From: a virus
Reading direction: 5' to 3' (one strand)
Virus record (IMG/VR): IMGVR_UViG_3300036859_000863
Coordinates: 1 to 56,656 of that record
DNA length: 56,656 nt
The translations under genes and the position numbers were made by a program. The notes under the pieces were generated by a model. That model was given only the letters and a program-made list of their open reading frames with translations, was not told the origin of the DNA and did no database searches. Shown piece after piece: positions 1-7,843 of the stretch. The number at the start of each line of letters is the position of its first letter. Within the stretch, counting starts at the first letter, position 1.

Positions 1-324
1 GGCGGCGCCCCGGCGGGCGTATCGTCCAGCGCGGGCCAGTCGAACCTCGGCGGAATAGCGGGCGCGCTCGGCGTCGGTCAGGTCACGGCACGGGGCAGCG
101 ACGGCGGCAACGGCTACAGCCGCGGGCTGATCGCCGAACTGAAGGTCAACTTCGGGGGCGGCTCCCCACTGTCCGGTCACCGCTACCTCGGCACCGTCGA
201 GGACACCGCGCCCGGTCTGTTCCCCGGCGGCGGCGGCACGGGCGCCTCGGAGGGTTCCCAAGGCTCGGAGGTCGGCGGCACCGGCGCCACCGGGGTCGTG
301 GTCGTCGAGGTGTACGGCACCTGA
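1..324 (+). CDS. Gly-rich tail-tip protein, C-terminal part (cut by window start)
   Basis: Frame 1 is open from the first base to the TGA at 322-324. The peptide is rich in Gly, Ser and Ala and ends with TGATGVVVVEVYGT. This matches the ends of the Gly-rich tail modules at 54730-56295, which finish in VVVVEVVT or MVTIDVYT. It is very likely the other end of the gene that starts at 56295 and runs off the right edge. A direct join of the two window ends is out of frame by one base, so a few bases are missing there. The likely role is a receptor-facing part of the tail tip or fibre; that is inferred from position and composition only. Confidence 0.75.
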   Translation, partial: GGAPAGVSSSAGQSNLGGIAGALGVGQVTARGSDGGNGYSRGLIAELKVNFGGGSPLSGHRYLGTVEDTAPGLFPGGGGTGASEGSQGSEVGGTGATGVVVVEVYGT

Positions 325-1106
325 TGGGCTGCCAGCCGTGCCGCTGCGCACCCGTCGAGGTCGACGACCGACCGGAGTTCCCGGCGCCGTCCACCTCGAC
401 GGCGTTCTGCACGAACACCTACCTGGAGCTACCCGCCGGGATCGGCGCCACCAACCAGGGCGCCACCGCCCCCGACGCGCCGACGCTCGACATAGTCGGC
501 GACTTCGATCTGCGGGCCTGCGTCCTGATGGACGACTGGACTCCGGTCGCCGACTTCGGGTTCGCCGCCGTCATCGGCAAATGGGACACCGGCTCCTACG
601 GGCTGTTCGTCAAATCGACCGGTGTGCTCGGTGCGGTGTGGCTCGACAGCGGCGGTACGCAACGGTCGGCGGATTCGACGGCGGCGACCGGGTTCGTCGA
701 CGGCACCGCCCACTGGATCCGGGTCACCCTCGACGTGGACAACGGGGCGTCCGGGCGAACAGTCACGTTCTTCACCTCGAACCAGCCGATCGACACGAGC
801 CCGGCCGCGGTCACCTGGTCGACGCTCGGCGCCGCCGTCGTGCAGGCCGGCGTCACCACCGTCAGGGCGACTAGCGACCCGCTGTTCATCGGACAGATCG
901 GCACGGTCGAGGAGTGGGCCGGGAACTTCTACTACGGCGAGATACGCAACGGCGTCGGCGGGACGATCGTGGCGTCGCCGGACTTCCGGCACCGGCCGCC
1001 CGGCCAAACCCAGTACGCCGACGGCCAGGGCAACGTGTGGGCGGTGCGAGCCAACAGCGAGGTGAGCTGTCGGACCGCGACCGGGACCGGCTCCCCGCCC
1101 GCCTGA
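324..1106 (+). CDS. Tail protein with LamG-like (concanavalin A-type) domain
   Basis: A 260-residue product. ATG at 324 overlaps the preceding TGA (TGATG). Residues ~55-230 read as a beta-sandwich of the LamG/concanavalin type: alternating hydrophobic strands around FGFAAVIGKWDTGSYGLFV and HWIRVTLDVDNG, with a GEIRNG turn. The C-terminal stretch YADGQGNVWAVRANSEV closely resembles RADAQGNLWTLTGADSKV in the tail protein at 49494-51017, so the two share a module. The N-terminus is Cys-rich (CQPCRC). It is probably a virion surface protein that binds host glycan, sitting last in the tail operon. Confidence 0.65.
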   Translation: MGCQPCRCAPVEVDDRPEFPAPSTSTAFCTNTYLELPAGIGATNQGATAPDAPTLDIVGDFDLRACVLMDDWTPVADFGFAAVIGKWDTGSYGLFVKSTGVLGAVWLDSGGTQRSADSTAATGFVDGTAHWIRVTLDVDNGASGRTVTFFTSNQPIDTSPAAVTWSTLGAAVVQAGVTTVRATSDPLFIGQIGTVEEWAGNFYYGEIRNGVGGTIVASPDFRHRPPGQTQYADGQGNVWAVRANSEVSCRTATGTGSPPA

Positions 1107-1107
1107 C

Positions 1108-1824
1108 ATGCCGAACCCCGTGAACGCCCCTTTAGTCCCGCTTTTTCACTTCTACCACTGCTACGCGGCCGGGGACTGGGCGCGGGCCGTCACCGAGCAC
1201 TGCGACGCCCTGACTCGCTTCGGGCTCTACGACCGTCTGGCGTCGCTGCACGTCGGGTTCGTCGGCAGCGACGAGCAGGTCAAGGCCGCCCGCCGCACGC
1301 TCGACGTGCTCACCCCCGACTACCGGGTGTGCGCCCAGGCCGAAACCGGGTGGGAGCAGGTCACCCTCACCGCGCTGCACGAGTTCGTCCAGGACCACGA
1401 CGGGCTCGTGTCCTACGCGCACACGAAGGGGTCGTCGCGGATCGACCCGATCGACGAGCCGTGGCGCCGGTCGATGGAGTACCACAACTTCGTGGAGTGG
1501 CGGCGACCGGCCGCGGCGTTGGCGTTCGAGGGGGCGGTGGTCGCTGGCTGCCACTGGATGCGGGGCACTTTGATCGAATGGTACGGCGACACGGGGGATA
1601 GCCAGCTCGTCGACGGTCAGGGTCAGGGCGAGTCGGGCTGGTTCGGCGGCAACTACTGGTGGGCGCGCTGCGACGTCCTGCGCCGCAACGTGCCGCCCGA
1701 ACTGGACAGTCGCCACCACGCCGAACACTGGATCGGGCTGATCTCGGGGGCGGTGCCGCTCGACGACGAGTCGATCCTCGACCTGAACCCGGGGCCGCCG
1801 GGGAACTTCAAGACGGACTGGTGA
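1108..1824 (+). CDS. Glycosyltransferase-like protein
   Basis: A 238-residue soluble product. Visible motifs are LFHFYHCYAAGDW near the N-terminus, YAHTKGSS at ~106, a WRRSMEYHNFVEWR helix, and FGGNYWWARCDVL near ~187. The HTKG...WR...(G/A)GNYWWA arrangement is one I associate with phage and bacterial proteins annotated as glycosyltransferase or rhamnan-synthesis-like. No DxD motif is obvious. Its stop overlaps the next start (TGATG at 1822-1826). It lies directly behind the tail genes and ahead of clear glycosyltransferases and sugar methyltransferases, which supports a role in glycan transfer. The substrate is unknown. Confidence 0.5.
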   Translation: MPNPVNAPLVPLFHFYHCYAAGDWARAVTEHCDALTRFGLYDRLASLHVGFVGSDEQVKAARRTLDVLTPDYRVCAQAETGWEQVTLTALHEFVQDHDGLVSYAHTKGSSRIDPIDEPWRRSMEYHNFVEWRRPAAALAFEGAVVAGCHWMRGTLIEWYGDTGDSQLVDGQGQGESGWFGGNYWWARCDVLRRNVPPELDSRHHAEHWIGLISGAVPLDDESILDLNPGPPGNFKTDW

Positions 1825-2567
1825 TGGTGGAGACGTGGGTGACTGTGCACGACCAGGATCTGATCGCCGCCTGCGAAGCCGACGGCCGATTCGCCGAGCT
1901 GCCGGACGTCGGCTACCTATTCGTCGGCCCGCGCCCGGTGGAAAATCTGCCGTTAGGCGCGGGAATCCTCGTGGCTCGCGACTATGAGCCGAACGTCGAG
2001 CATCTGCCCCACTTCTACGACCTGACCGGCTGGCATGTCCTCGCCCGCCACGCCAGCGCCGACCACCTGATCTGCGTCCAGTACGACATGCGTCCGGCCA
2101 TCCCGGACCTGGCCGAGCGGGCGGTCGAGCAGCTCGCCGACGTCCCGGTGGTGGCGTTCACCCCCGCCGGGTACGGGCCGAACTGGATGCTGCTCGTCGA
2201 CGGGTTCGAGCAGGCCTGGCGGCGGGGCATGGCCGCGGTCGGAGCCGACCCGGACCGGTGGCCGCCGTTCGAGACGTGGCCGACCACGGCGGGCACGGCG
2301 TGGCGGCGGGAGGCGTTCGTCGAGTTCCTGGCGTGGTTCGAGCCGCTGTTCGCGGCGTGGGCCGGCGAGCTGTGGGCCGGGCACCTAGCGGAACGGTCAC
2401 TGCACGCCTGGCTATGCGAGACCGGTCGGAAGCCCGGCTACCTGGCCGGAGCGATCGAACACGGGCGAGCCGATATTCACGGCACGGCGGCGCTAATGCG
2501 AGGCGAGCGCGACGTCTACGAGGCGAGGGACCGGGCGTTCCGGAACCAGTCCTCGAACGGCCCGTAG
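1824..2567 (+). CDS. Uncharacterised protein of the glycan block
   Basis: A 247-residue product starting at ATG 1824, coupled to the upstream gene. It is rich in Trp, with segments such as DLTGWHVLARHASADHLICV, PVVAFTPAGYG and WRREAFVEFLAWFEPLFAAW. An AERSLHAWL segment near the C-terminus could be a helical sugar-transfer element, but I do not recognise a family with confidence. Context with the preceding gene suggests a glycosyltransferase accessory or a second transferase. Its last 52 bases overlap the 3' end of the convergent gene 2516-3106, so the two transcripts are antisense to each other there. Confidence 0.45.
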   Translation: MVETWVTVHDQDLIAACEADGRFAELPDVGYLFVGPRPVENLPLGAGILVARDYEPNVEHLPHFYDLTGWHVLARHASADHLICVQYDMRPAIPDLAERAVEQLADVPVVAFTPAGYGPNWMLLVDGFEQAWRRGMAAVGADPDRWPPFETWPTTAGTAWRREAFVEFLAWFEPLFAAWAGELWAGHLAERSLHAWLCETGRKPGYLAGAIEHGRADIHGTAALMRGERDVYEARDRAFRNQSSNGP

Positions 2568-3106
2568 CCGGGGGCGACGACGTCCTCCCGAATCCGCACG
2601 AACCCGCGGGCGGTGAGCCGCTCGTGGATGGCGTCCTTGCGGGCCGGGCCGTCAATGTACACATTTGTTTCCACAGTGATTAGACGGACGGTCCACTGGT
2701 CGAAATCCATGCCGTCGAGGACCTGCAGCTCGTGGCCCTCGACATCGATAGATACATAGTCGATCACCGGCGGCGCGTCGACGAGTTTCAGCATGTGGGT
2801 AAGGGTGTCGGCAGCCATCAGCGTTCCGGCGCCAACGGTGACGCCGTCGAACGGGAGAGGGACGGAGGTGTTCGAGGCGAGGGTGCAGACCCAGGCCGAG
2901 CCGGGCCGGTTGACGATGAGCCGCAGATACGCGGCCGTGTTGGGCTCGACGCACAGCCCGCGCCACCCGTAGTCACGTTCCAGGGCGAGCGTGTTGGAGT
3001 GCTCGACGCCGTCGTAGGCGCCCACGTCGACGAAGAACCCGCCCCGCAGCCCATCGAGCTGCTCGACCACCCATTGGTCCTGGCCGGCCTGAGCGTGAAA
3101 TGTCAC
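2516..3106 (-). CDS. FkbM family SAM-dependent methyltransferase
   Basis: A 196-residue product, probably an O-methyltransferase acting on a sugar hydroxyl. The FkbM signature is clear: FFVDVGAYDGVEHSNT (SAM-binding motif I) at ~28-43, GWRGLCVEPN (acidic ribose-binding Glu) at ~52, and YVSIDVEGHELQVLDG at ~121 followed by ITVETN. The GTG start at 3106 overlaps the upstream stop (GTGA); no in-frame ATG lies early enough. It is the last gene of a three-gene minus-strand operon with a glycosyltransferase and a C-methyltransferase, so it likely finishes a methylated glycan. Confidence 0.85.
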   Translation of the reverse strand: MTFHAQAGQDQWVVEQLDGLRGGFFVDVGAYDGVEHSNTLALERDYGWRGLCVEPNTAAYLRLIVNRPGSAWVCTLASNTSVPLPFDGVTVGAGTLMAADTLTHMLKLVDAPPVIDYVSIDVEGHELQVLDGMDFDQWTVRLITVETNVYIDGPARKDAIHERLTARGFVRIREDVVAPGYGPFEDWFRNARSLAS

Positions 3107-4059
3107 AGCACCCGGCCGCAGATCGCGGCGAAGTCGGTGGCGAACCGCCCGGCGACCGACTGGTAGAGAACTTCGGCGTTGGTCTTCCAGTGGTCGTAGT
3201 CGTCGAGCACGTCGCGCAGCCGCACCTGAGGCCACACGGCGACCCACGGGTGACCGTGCCGGAACATCGACGCATTGGAGACGAGCGTCGGCCGGCGGGC
3301 GGCGATCAGATAATCGAACGCAGATGACAGGCCAGCGTCGGGCTGGCCGGGCTGGTAGAGCAGGCAGCACACGTCGCATCCGGCGAGCATGCGCACAACC
3401 TCGCCCTCGGGCACGTGGGCGACGCTCTGTTCGACACGGACACCGGGCTTCGCGGCGACCACCCGACGGGCCTCGGCGATGACCTCGGGTGCGTACAGCG
3501 GGGCGCCGTTGACGCCGTTGAAGTAGGCCTCCGGGGTGTGCAGCCAGACGATCGCCTCGTCGAGTTGGTGGGCGACCTCGGCGGCGACCTGGTCGAAGCC
3601 TTTGTGCGGGAACGCGAACCCGAACGACCCGATCACCGGCGGTTCGTTCCGGTAGCGCGACATCCCGATTGGCGTGTCGGGCAGCGGCCGGTTCACGCCG
3701 TGCACCCGGTCGTCGTCGCCGACGCCGGGTTCGAGGACGAGGACGTGGTCGAACCCGCGGGCCAGCAGCCCGTCGGCGAGCGGCCGCCACGTCGACAGCT
3801 CGTAGTTGTGGAGCACCGCCAACGTCGGGCAACCCGAGTGGGCGGGCATCAGCCACGGCATGAGGTCGGCCCGGTAGTTGACGACCACGACGTCCGGGTC
3901 GAAGCCGGCGAGGTCCCGGCGGTAGTCGTCCTCGCTGCCGCAGTCGGCGTGGGCGACGTCGAGCGGTCCCTCGGACAGGCGGGCGGCCATGCGCACGCCG
4001 AGGTCGTGGATCCCGCAGACCGGCGAGTGGGCGTGGTCGACGACCAGAACCCGAGTCAT
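3103..4059 (-). CDS. GT-B fold glycosyltransferase (GT1/GT4 type)
   Basis: A 318-residue product. The N-terminal Rossmann half (RVLVVDHAHSPVCGIHDLG, then VVVVNYRADLMPWL) and C-terminal half (IGSFGFAFPHKGFDQ at ~145, GLSSAFDYLIAARRPTLVSNASMFRH at ~250) are typical of retaining GT-B enzymes that use a nucleotide sugar. The ATG at 4059 overlaps the stop of the upstream C-methyltransferase by ATGA. The C-terminal part lacks the full EX7E motif, so the exact family is uncertain. It probably acts with its operon partners on a virion or surface glycan. Confidence 0.8.
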   Translation of the reverse strand: MTRVLVVDHAHSPVCGIHDLGVRMAARLSEGPLDVAHADCGSEDDYRRDLAGFDPDVVVVNYRADLMPWLMPAHSGCPTLAVLHNYELSTWRPLADGLLARGFDHVLVLEPGVGDDDRVHGVNRPLPDTPIGMSRYRNEPPVIGSFGFAFPHKGFDQVAAEVAHQLDEAIVWLHTPEAYFNGVNGAPLYAPEVIAEARRVVAAKPGVRVEQSVAHVPEGEVVRMLAGCDVCCLLYQPGQPDAGLSSAFDYLIAARRPTLVSNASMFRHGHPWVAVWPQVRLRDVLDDYDHWKTNAEVLYQSVAGRFATDFAAICGRVL

Positions 4060-5327
4060 CCGCCGACGACGTCGAACGTGGGGCACGGCACGATGAGCTT
4101 GCCGCCGTCGGCGAGATACTTCGCCTCGCGATCGCGGATTCCGGCGAGGAAATGCCAGGGCAGGACCAGCAGGTAGTCGGGGCGGGCGGAGCGCATGTCG
4201 GCCTCGGAGACGATCGGGATGTCGGTGCCGACGGTGCGCAGCCCCCACTTCTCCTGCTGCCGCTCGCCGATCGCGGTGATCAGCGTGTGGTCCAGCCCGA
4301 AGTACTGGAGGAGCGTATTGCCCTTCGTGGAGGCGCCGCACCCCATGACCGTTTGGCCCTGAGCGACGGCGTCTCGGACGAACCCGACGACCTGGTCGCG
4401 GAGCTTCTCGACCTGCCAGCGGAACTGATCCCATCGGGCAGCGGAGTTCATGCCGAACTCAGCCTCGAAGGCGTGGAGCGAGTCGTAGCGGGCCTCGGCG
4501 ACGTCGCGCCGCTGGCGGGTGGCGAACATGGCGGGGTCGGCGTCGGCGTGTCGTGCGATTACTCGGAGCGACCCGCCGTTCGTGTCGTTGAGCGTGGCGT
4601 CGACGACCGCGAACCCTGCGTCCTCCAGCGTGTCGGAGAGTGTTCGCAATGTGTAGTAGCGGGCGTGCTCGTGACAGATGTTATCGAAGGCCACCTGGCG
4701 GAGCATGAGCGGCGTGTACGCCAGCTGGACGACGAATAGCCCGTCGGGGGAGAGCAGGTTGCGGATCGCTTCGAGGAAGGCCGTAGGGTCCATCAGGTCG
4801 TAGAACATGGCGACGCACGTCACGACCCGCGCCTTGCCGTAGTGACGCTGCACCGCTCTCGACGACGACAGCGCCAGGGGCTCGCGGACGATCAGGTCGG
4901 CGTGGTCGAGGCACTCCTGCAGGAAGGTGCCGCCTATCGGGTCGATCCCGACGAGCGTCGGCGTCCTCGACTTGAACGCGGCCCGCACCTGGGAGAGCAG
5001 CGTCCCGTCGTTGGATGCGACGTCAACCCACACGTCCTCGGGGCCGAGGTCGACGAGATCGGCGGCGGCGGCGACGACGACGTCGCGGAGGGCTCGCCGC
5101 ATCGCCGGGTTCGTGCCCGACCGGTACCAGTAGCGTTCACCCCACATCACGTCGGGGGGCGGTTGCTCGGTCAGGTGCACGACCCGAGTGTCTTCGTCCA
5201 TGACCAACTCCAACGGGGCCGACGGGCAGCGGGGCTGCTCGCCGGGGGCGAGGAAGTCGGAGACGTACAGGTCGCCCAGCGACAGGAGAGACGTCACGAC
5301 CTGCAGGCTAGCGACGGGCACGGTCAC
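4056..5327 (-). CDS. Sugar C-methyltransferase (TylC3-like three-domain type)
   Basis: About 423 residues from GTG 5327; in-frame starts at 5420 (ATG), 5321 and 5297 are also possible. Domain order matches the NDP-hexose C-methyltransferase family: a reduced N-terminal part (LGDLYVSDFL...CPSAPLELV), a SAM-binding core (VWVDVASNDGTLLSQVR; CHEHARYYT) and a C-terminal domain with GCGASTKGNTLLQYFGL and LLVLPWHFLAGI. The usual N-terminal Zn cysteines are mostly missing. It heads the minus-strand glycan operon. Such enzymes make branched deoxysugars, which fits the adjacent glycosyltransferase and FkbM enzyme. The extra N-terminal residues from the ATG look non-coding and overlap a divergent small gene, so the GTG is preferred. 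Confidence 0.82.
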   Translation of the reverse strand: MTVPVASLQVVTSLLSLGDLYVSDFLAPGEQPRCPSAPLELVMDEDTRVVHLTEQPPPDVMWGERYWYRSGTNPAMRRALRDVVVAAAADLVDLGPEDVWVDVASNDGTLLSQVRAAFKSRTPTLVGIDPIGGTFLQECLDHADLIVREPLALSSSRAVQRHYGKARVVTCVAMFYDLMDPTAFLEAIRNLLSPDGLFVVQLAYTPLMLRQVAFDNICHEHARYYTLRTLSDTLEDAGFAVVDATLNDTNGGSLRVIARHADADPAMFATRQRRDVAEARYDSLHAFEAEFGMNSAARWDQFRWQVEKLRDQVVGFVRDAVAQGQTVMGCGASTKGNTLLQYFGLDHTLITAIGERQQEKWGLRTVGTDIPIVSEADMRSARPDYLLVLPWHFLAGIRDREAKYLADGGKLIVPCPTFDVVGG

Positions 5328-5364
5328 GGGCCGGGGATGCGACGGTGCACTACCGTAGGCCGAC

Positions 5365-5466
5365 GTGCTGCTGTGGCTTCTCCTCGGCTGGCTGGGCGCA
5401 TCATGCACGACGGCGCCCATCGTCGGGAGGATCCTGCACCGCGTCCTGCACTTCGACCCGCGTTGA
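5365..5466 (+). CDS. Tiny hydrophobic peptide upstream of glycosyltransferase
   Basis: A 33-residue reading frame from GTG 5365, the first start after an in-frame TAG at 5356. The N-terminus is strongly hydrophobic (VLLWLLLGWLGA) and could be a single membrane segment; the tail is RVLHFDPR. Its TGA overlaps the TTG start of the next gene as TTGA, the same coupling style used elsewhere in the window. No clear Shine-Dalgarno is seen, and it overlaps the possible long N-terminus of the divergent C-methyltransferase, so it remains tentative. Confidence 0.35.
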   Translation: MLLWLLLGWLGASCTTAPIVGRILHRVLHFDPR

Positions 5467-6497
5467 GAGTCGTCGCCGTCTTCGCAGATCTATATGGCTG
5501 CGGCCACTATCGGATCGTGTGGCCCGGCGAGGCGGTGCACCAGGTGGGCGACATCGAGGTGGTGCTGGCGTCCCTGTCCGACGTGATCGGCCCGCCGAAC
5601 GCGATGGGCCAGTGGGTGCGGCTGCCGCCGTGCGACCTGGTGGTGGTGCAGCGGCCGACGCACCGGGCGGTCCGCAACCTAGTCGTCGGCTGCGTCGAGC
5701 GGGGCACCCCGGTGGTGGTCGACATGGACGACGACCTGTCGCGGATCCACCCGCGCAATCCGGCGTTCACGCTGCTACATCCGAAGAACAGCCCGCACAA
5801 CAACTGGGCGATCGCCGGTGAGGCGTGCCGACTGGCGACGATGGTGACGGTGTCGACGCCGGCGCTGGCGGCCCGCTACGGCGGCCACGGTCGGGTGCGG
5901 GTACTGCGCAACTGTGTGCCGGCCCGCTACCTCGACGTCGACCGGGTCGAGCCGGTGCCGCTGACCGTCGGCTGGGCGGGGTCGCTGCACTCGCACCCGG
6001 ACGATCTGGCGCCGGCGGCGCTGGCCGCCCAACGGTCGGGGCTGCCGTTCCAGGTGGTGGGCGACGGCGTCGGGGTGGCTCGGGCGCTCGGAGTGCGCTA
6101 CGTGGGGGTGACGGGGATCGTGCCGTTCGCCGACTGGCCCCGCCAGGTCGCCCAGCTGGGGATCGGGTTAGCGCCGCTGGCCGAGTCGCGGTTCAACGTC
6201 GCCAAGTCGGCGTTGAAGCCGCTGGAGATGGCGGCGGTGGGGGTGCCGTGGGTGGCGTCCCCGGCGGCGGAGTACCGGTGGCTGCACGAGCGGGGCTGCG
6301 GGGTGCTGGCCGACCGTCCGAAGGACTGGCTGCGCGAGGTGCGCGCGCTCGCCTCCGACCCGGGACGGCGGGCGGAGCTGTCCGAGGCGGGTCGTCGGGT
6401 GGCCGAGACGTTGACCTACGAAAACCAAGGATGGCAATGGGCACAGGCATGGGTGGAGGCAGCGGCGATGACTAGTTCCCGCTCTGTTCGTGCCTGA
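5463..6497 (+). CDS. GT-B fold glycosyltransferase (GT4 type)
   Basis: A 344-residue product from TTG 5463 (TTGA overlap); an in-frame ATG at 5403 would add 20 Pro/Arg-rich residues. The N-terminal half has VVAVFADLYGCGHYRIVWP and the acceptor-side segment VVVDMDDDLSRI. The C-terminal half has LTVGWAGSLHSHPDDL and a donor-binding stretch KSALKPLEMAAVGVPWVASP at ~250, typical of GT4. It is transcribed divergently from the C-methyltransferase operon and is the fourth glycan-active gene of the block. Likely cytosolic; the acceptor is unknown. Confidence 0.82.
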   Translation: MRVVAVFADLYGCGHYRIVWPGEAVHQVGDIEVVLASLSDVIGPPNAMGQWVRLPPCDLVVVQRPTHRAVRNLVVGCVERGTPVVVDMDDDLSRIHPRNPAFTLLHPKNSPHNNWAIAGEACRLATMVTVSTPALAARYGGHGRVRVLRNCVPARYLDVDRVEPVPLTVGWAGSLHSHPDDLAPAALAAQRSGLPFQVVGDGVGVARALGVRYVGVTGIVPFADWPRQVAQLGIGLAPLAESRFNVAKSALKPLEMAAVGVPWVASPAAEYRWLHERGCGVLADRPKDWLREVRALASDPGRRAELSEAGRRVAETLTYENQGWQWAQAWVEAAAMTSSRSVRA

Positions 6498-6515
6498 CCC
6501 ACTACCATCGGTGTC

Positions 6516-6605
6516 GTGACTCCTACCGAACCTGACGTGCCCGAGGAGCCGGAGGCGACCGAACCGGAGGACGACGCGCCGGGCGAGCAGATCGGCGACG
6601 ACTGA
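6516..6605 (+). CDS. Small acidic peptide preceding endolysin
   Basis: A 29-residue frame from GTG 6516 to TGA 6603-6605, which overlaps the endolysin ATG (TGATG). Composition is nearly all Glu, Asp, Pro and Thr (for example PEEPEATEPEDD). No domain is recognisable. Codon use matches its neighbours and the overlap suggests coupling that sets endolysin translation. It is too short to assign a function. Confidence 0.45.
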   Translation: MTPTEPDVPEEPEATEPEDDAPGEQIGDD

Positions 6606-7342
6606 TGTGGCGGCTGGCCGGTTCGCTGATCCAACTGCGCACCGAGGTCAACGCCGTCGCCCCGAACCGGAGCAAGGCGAGCGACGGGGCTATCGGGAAC
6701 GCCGCCCACGCCGCGTCGCGTAGCGACCATAACCCGCAGCAGGACGGGGTGGTGTGCGCCCTGGACGTCACCCATGACCCGGCGAACGGCGCCGACTGTC
6801 ACGCCTGGGCAGAGCGGGTGCGCACGTCCGGTCAGCCGTGCCTCAAGTACGTGATCTTCGCCGGCCGGATCGCGTCGGTGACCCGCGGCCTGGAGTGGCG
6901 GGCGTACACGGGGTCGAACCCGCACACGTCGCACATGCACGTCTCCGTCGGCCGCGGCGGCGACGGCCGTTCGACCGAGCCGTACGACGACGAGACCTCG
7001 TGGGGGATCGCCGCCGCGCCGGTCACCGGGACGCCGCAGGTGCAGCCGCCGCCCGCGGAGACGACGATGGCGGCGCCGCCGTTCCCGCTGCCGCAAGGCT
7101 GGTACTTCGGGCCGCGCTCCGGTCCCCGCGAGTCGGTATCCGGGTTCTACGGCCACGGCGACGACCTCGCCGCCTGGCAGCAGCAGATGCAAAGTCGGGG
7201 GTGGCGGATCACGGTCGACGGCCGGTACGGCGACGAGACGGCCCGGGTGGCCAGGCTGTTCCAGGCGGAGAAGGGGCTGGTTCCCGATTCGTTGATCGGC
7301 GAACAGACGTGGCTCGCAGCGTTCACGGCGCCTATCACTTAG
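6605..7342 (+). CDS. Endolysin: M15-type peptidase plus peptidoglycan-binding domain
   Basis: A 245-residue cell-wall hydrolase. The N-terminal domain (~1-130) has the zinc-peptidase pattern SRSDHNP, GVVCALDVTHDP and TSHMHVSV, in which the His of SRSDH, the Asp of ALD and the last His of HMH are the expected metal ligands of M15/VanY-like enzymes. A Pro-rich linker (~135-165) leads to a C-terminal PG_binding_1 domain (~180-240: LAAWQQQMQSRGW, VDGRYGDETARVARLFQ, LIGEQTWLAAF). There is no signal peptide, so release depends on the holin-like proteins just downstream. Confidence 0.88.
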   Translation: MWRLAGSLIQLRTEVNAVAPNRSKASDGAIGNAAHAASRSDHNPQQDGVVCALDVTHDPANGADCHAWAERVRTSGQPCLKYVIFAGRIASVTRGLEWRAYTGSNPHTSHMHVSVGRGGDGRSTEPYDDETSWGIAAAPVTGTPQVQPPPAETTMAAPPFPLPQGWYFGPRSGPRESVSGFYGHGDDLAAWQQQMQSRGWRITVDGRYGDETARVARLFQAEKGLVPDSLIGEQTWLAAFTAPIT

Positions 7343-7357
7343 GGGGGAGGATAGGCG

Positions 7358-7381
7358 GTGGCCGACGTCGACCGTGAATGA
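7358..7381 (+). promoter_or_regulatory. Leader micro-ORF with strong SD, coupled to holin-like gene
   Basis: A purine-rich Shine-Dalgarno (AGGGGGGAGG, 7341-7350) sits 7 bases before GTG 7358. This frame codes only VADVDRE and stops at TGA 7379-7381, overlapping the ATG of the next gene (ATGA). The strong ribosome site therefore seems to feed the holin-like gene by termination and restart. Translation of the micro-ORF is inferred. Confidence 0.4.
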
Positions 7382-7710
7382 TCTCTTTTCTCGCGCAGTC
7401 GCCTGCCGATCCGACGTCCCCGTGGCTGGTGCTCGGCATCCCCGGTTTGATGGTGGTCGGGTTTCTGACCGGCCAGATCGTCACCAAGTTGCAGTTGACG
7501 AGGGAGTCCACTCGGGCCGACCTGTACGAGGCGAAGTACGACGCCCTGCTCACCGAAACGCAGGGTCAGATTCTCCCGGCGATAAAGCAGCACACCCAAA
7601 CGTTGACGGCGTTGGTGCCGGTGCTCGAACGGATGGTGAAGGTGATGGAGGATGAACGAACAACGGTTCCAGCGAGGAGGCCCAGTGGACGACAAACAAC
7701 GGGAAGCTGA
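7378..7710 (+). CDS. Holin-like membrane protein with cytosolic helix
   Basis: A 110-residue product with one clear membrane segment at ~17-36 (LVLGIPGLMVVGFLTGQIV), followed by a long amphipathic helix (ESTRADLYEAKYDALLTE, ILPAIKQHTQTLTALVPVL) and a basic tail. The position right after the endolysin and the small size fit a holin or holin regulator. One transmembrane span is fewer than in most class I/II holins, so it could also be an accessory lysis protein. Translation is probably coupled to the upstream micro-ORF. Confidence 0.55.
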   Translation: MISFLAQSPADPTSPWLVLGIPGLMVVGFLTGQIVTKLQLTRESTRADLYEAKYDALLTETQGQILPAIKQHTQTLTALVPVLERMVKVMEDERTTVPARRPSGRQTTGS

Positions 7711-7843
7711 GGCCCGCAAGGTCGTCGCCGAACTGGCCGAACAGATGAAGATCGCCCAGAAGGCGTTGGACAAACTGAACGAGCTGCTCATCGATGAGAC
7801 CGAACGCGAGTTGAAGAAGATCCACGCCGAACAGGGACCGTGA
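7685..7843 (+). CDS. Small coiled-coil protein of lysis cassette
   Basis: A 52-residue product from GTG 7685, chosen because a good Shine-Dalgarno (GAGGAGG, 7674-7680) lies just upstream; an in-frame ATG at 7652 abuts its own GGAGG and is less likely. It is entirely charged and helical (EARKVVAELAEQMKIAQKALDKLNELL), with heptad spacing of a coiled coil. The start overlaps the end of the holin-like gene, and the TGA overlaps the next ATG. It may pair with the cytosolic helices of the neighbouring membrane proteins. Confidence 0.55.
   Translation: MDDKQREAEARKVVAELAEQMKIAQKALDKLNELLIDETERELKKIHAEQGP

Noticed and set aside
429-1109. Long open frames on the strand opposite to tail, portal, capsid and tape-measure genes (here a 226-residue example)
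   Set aside because: They are shadows caused by GC-rich codons. Their products are Arg/Pro/Gly-rich, have no recognisable domains and lack ribosome sites, while the opposite strand carries clear genes.
5328-5420. ATG 5420 as the start of the sugar C-methyltransferase
   Set aside because: The extra residues are low-complexity and unlike the family, and they overlap a divergent small gene; a GTG nearer the conserved part is more likely.
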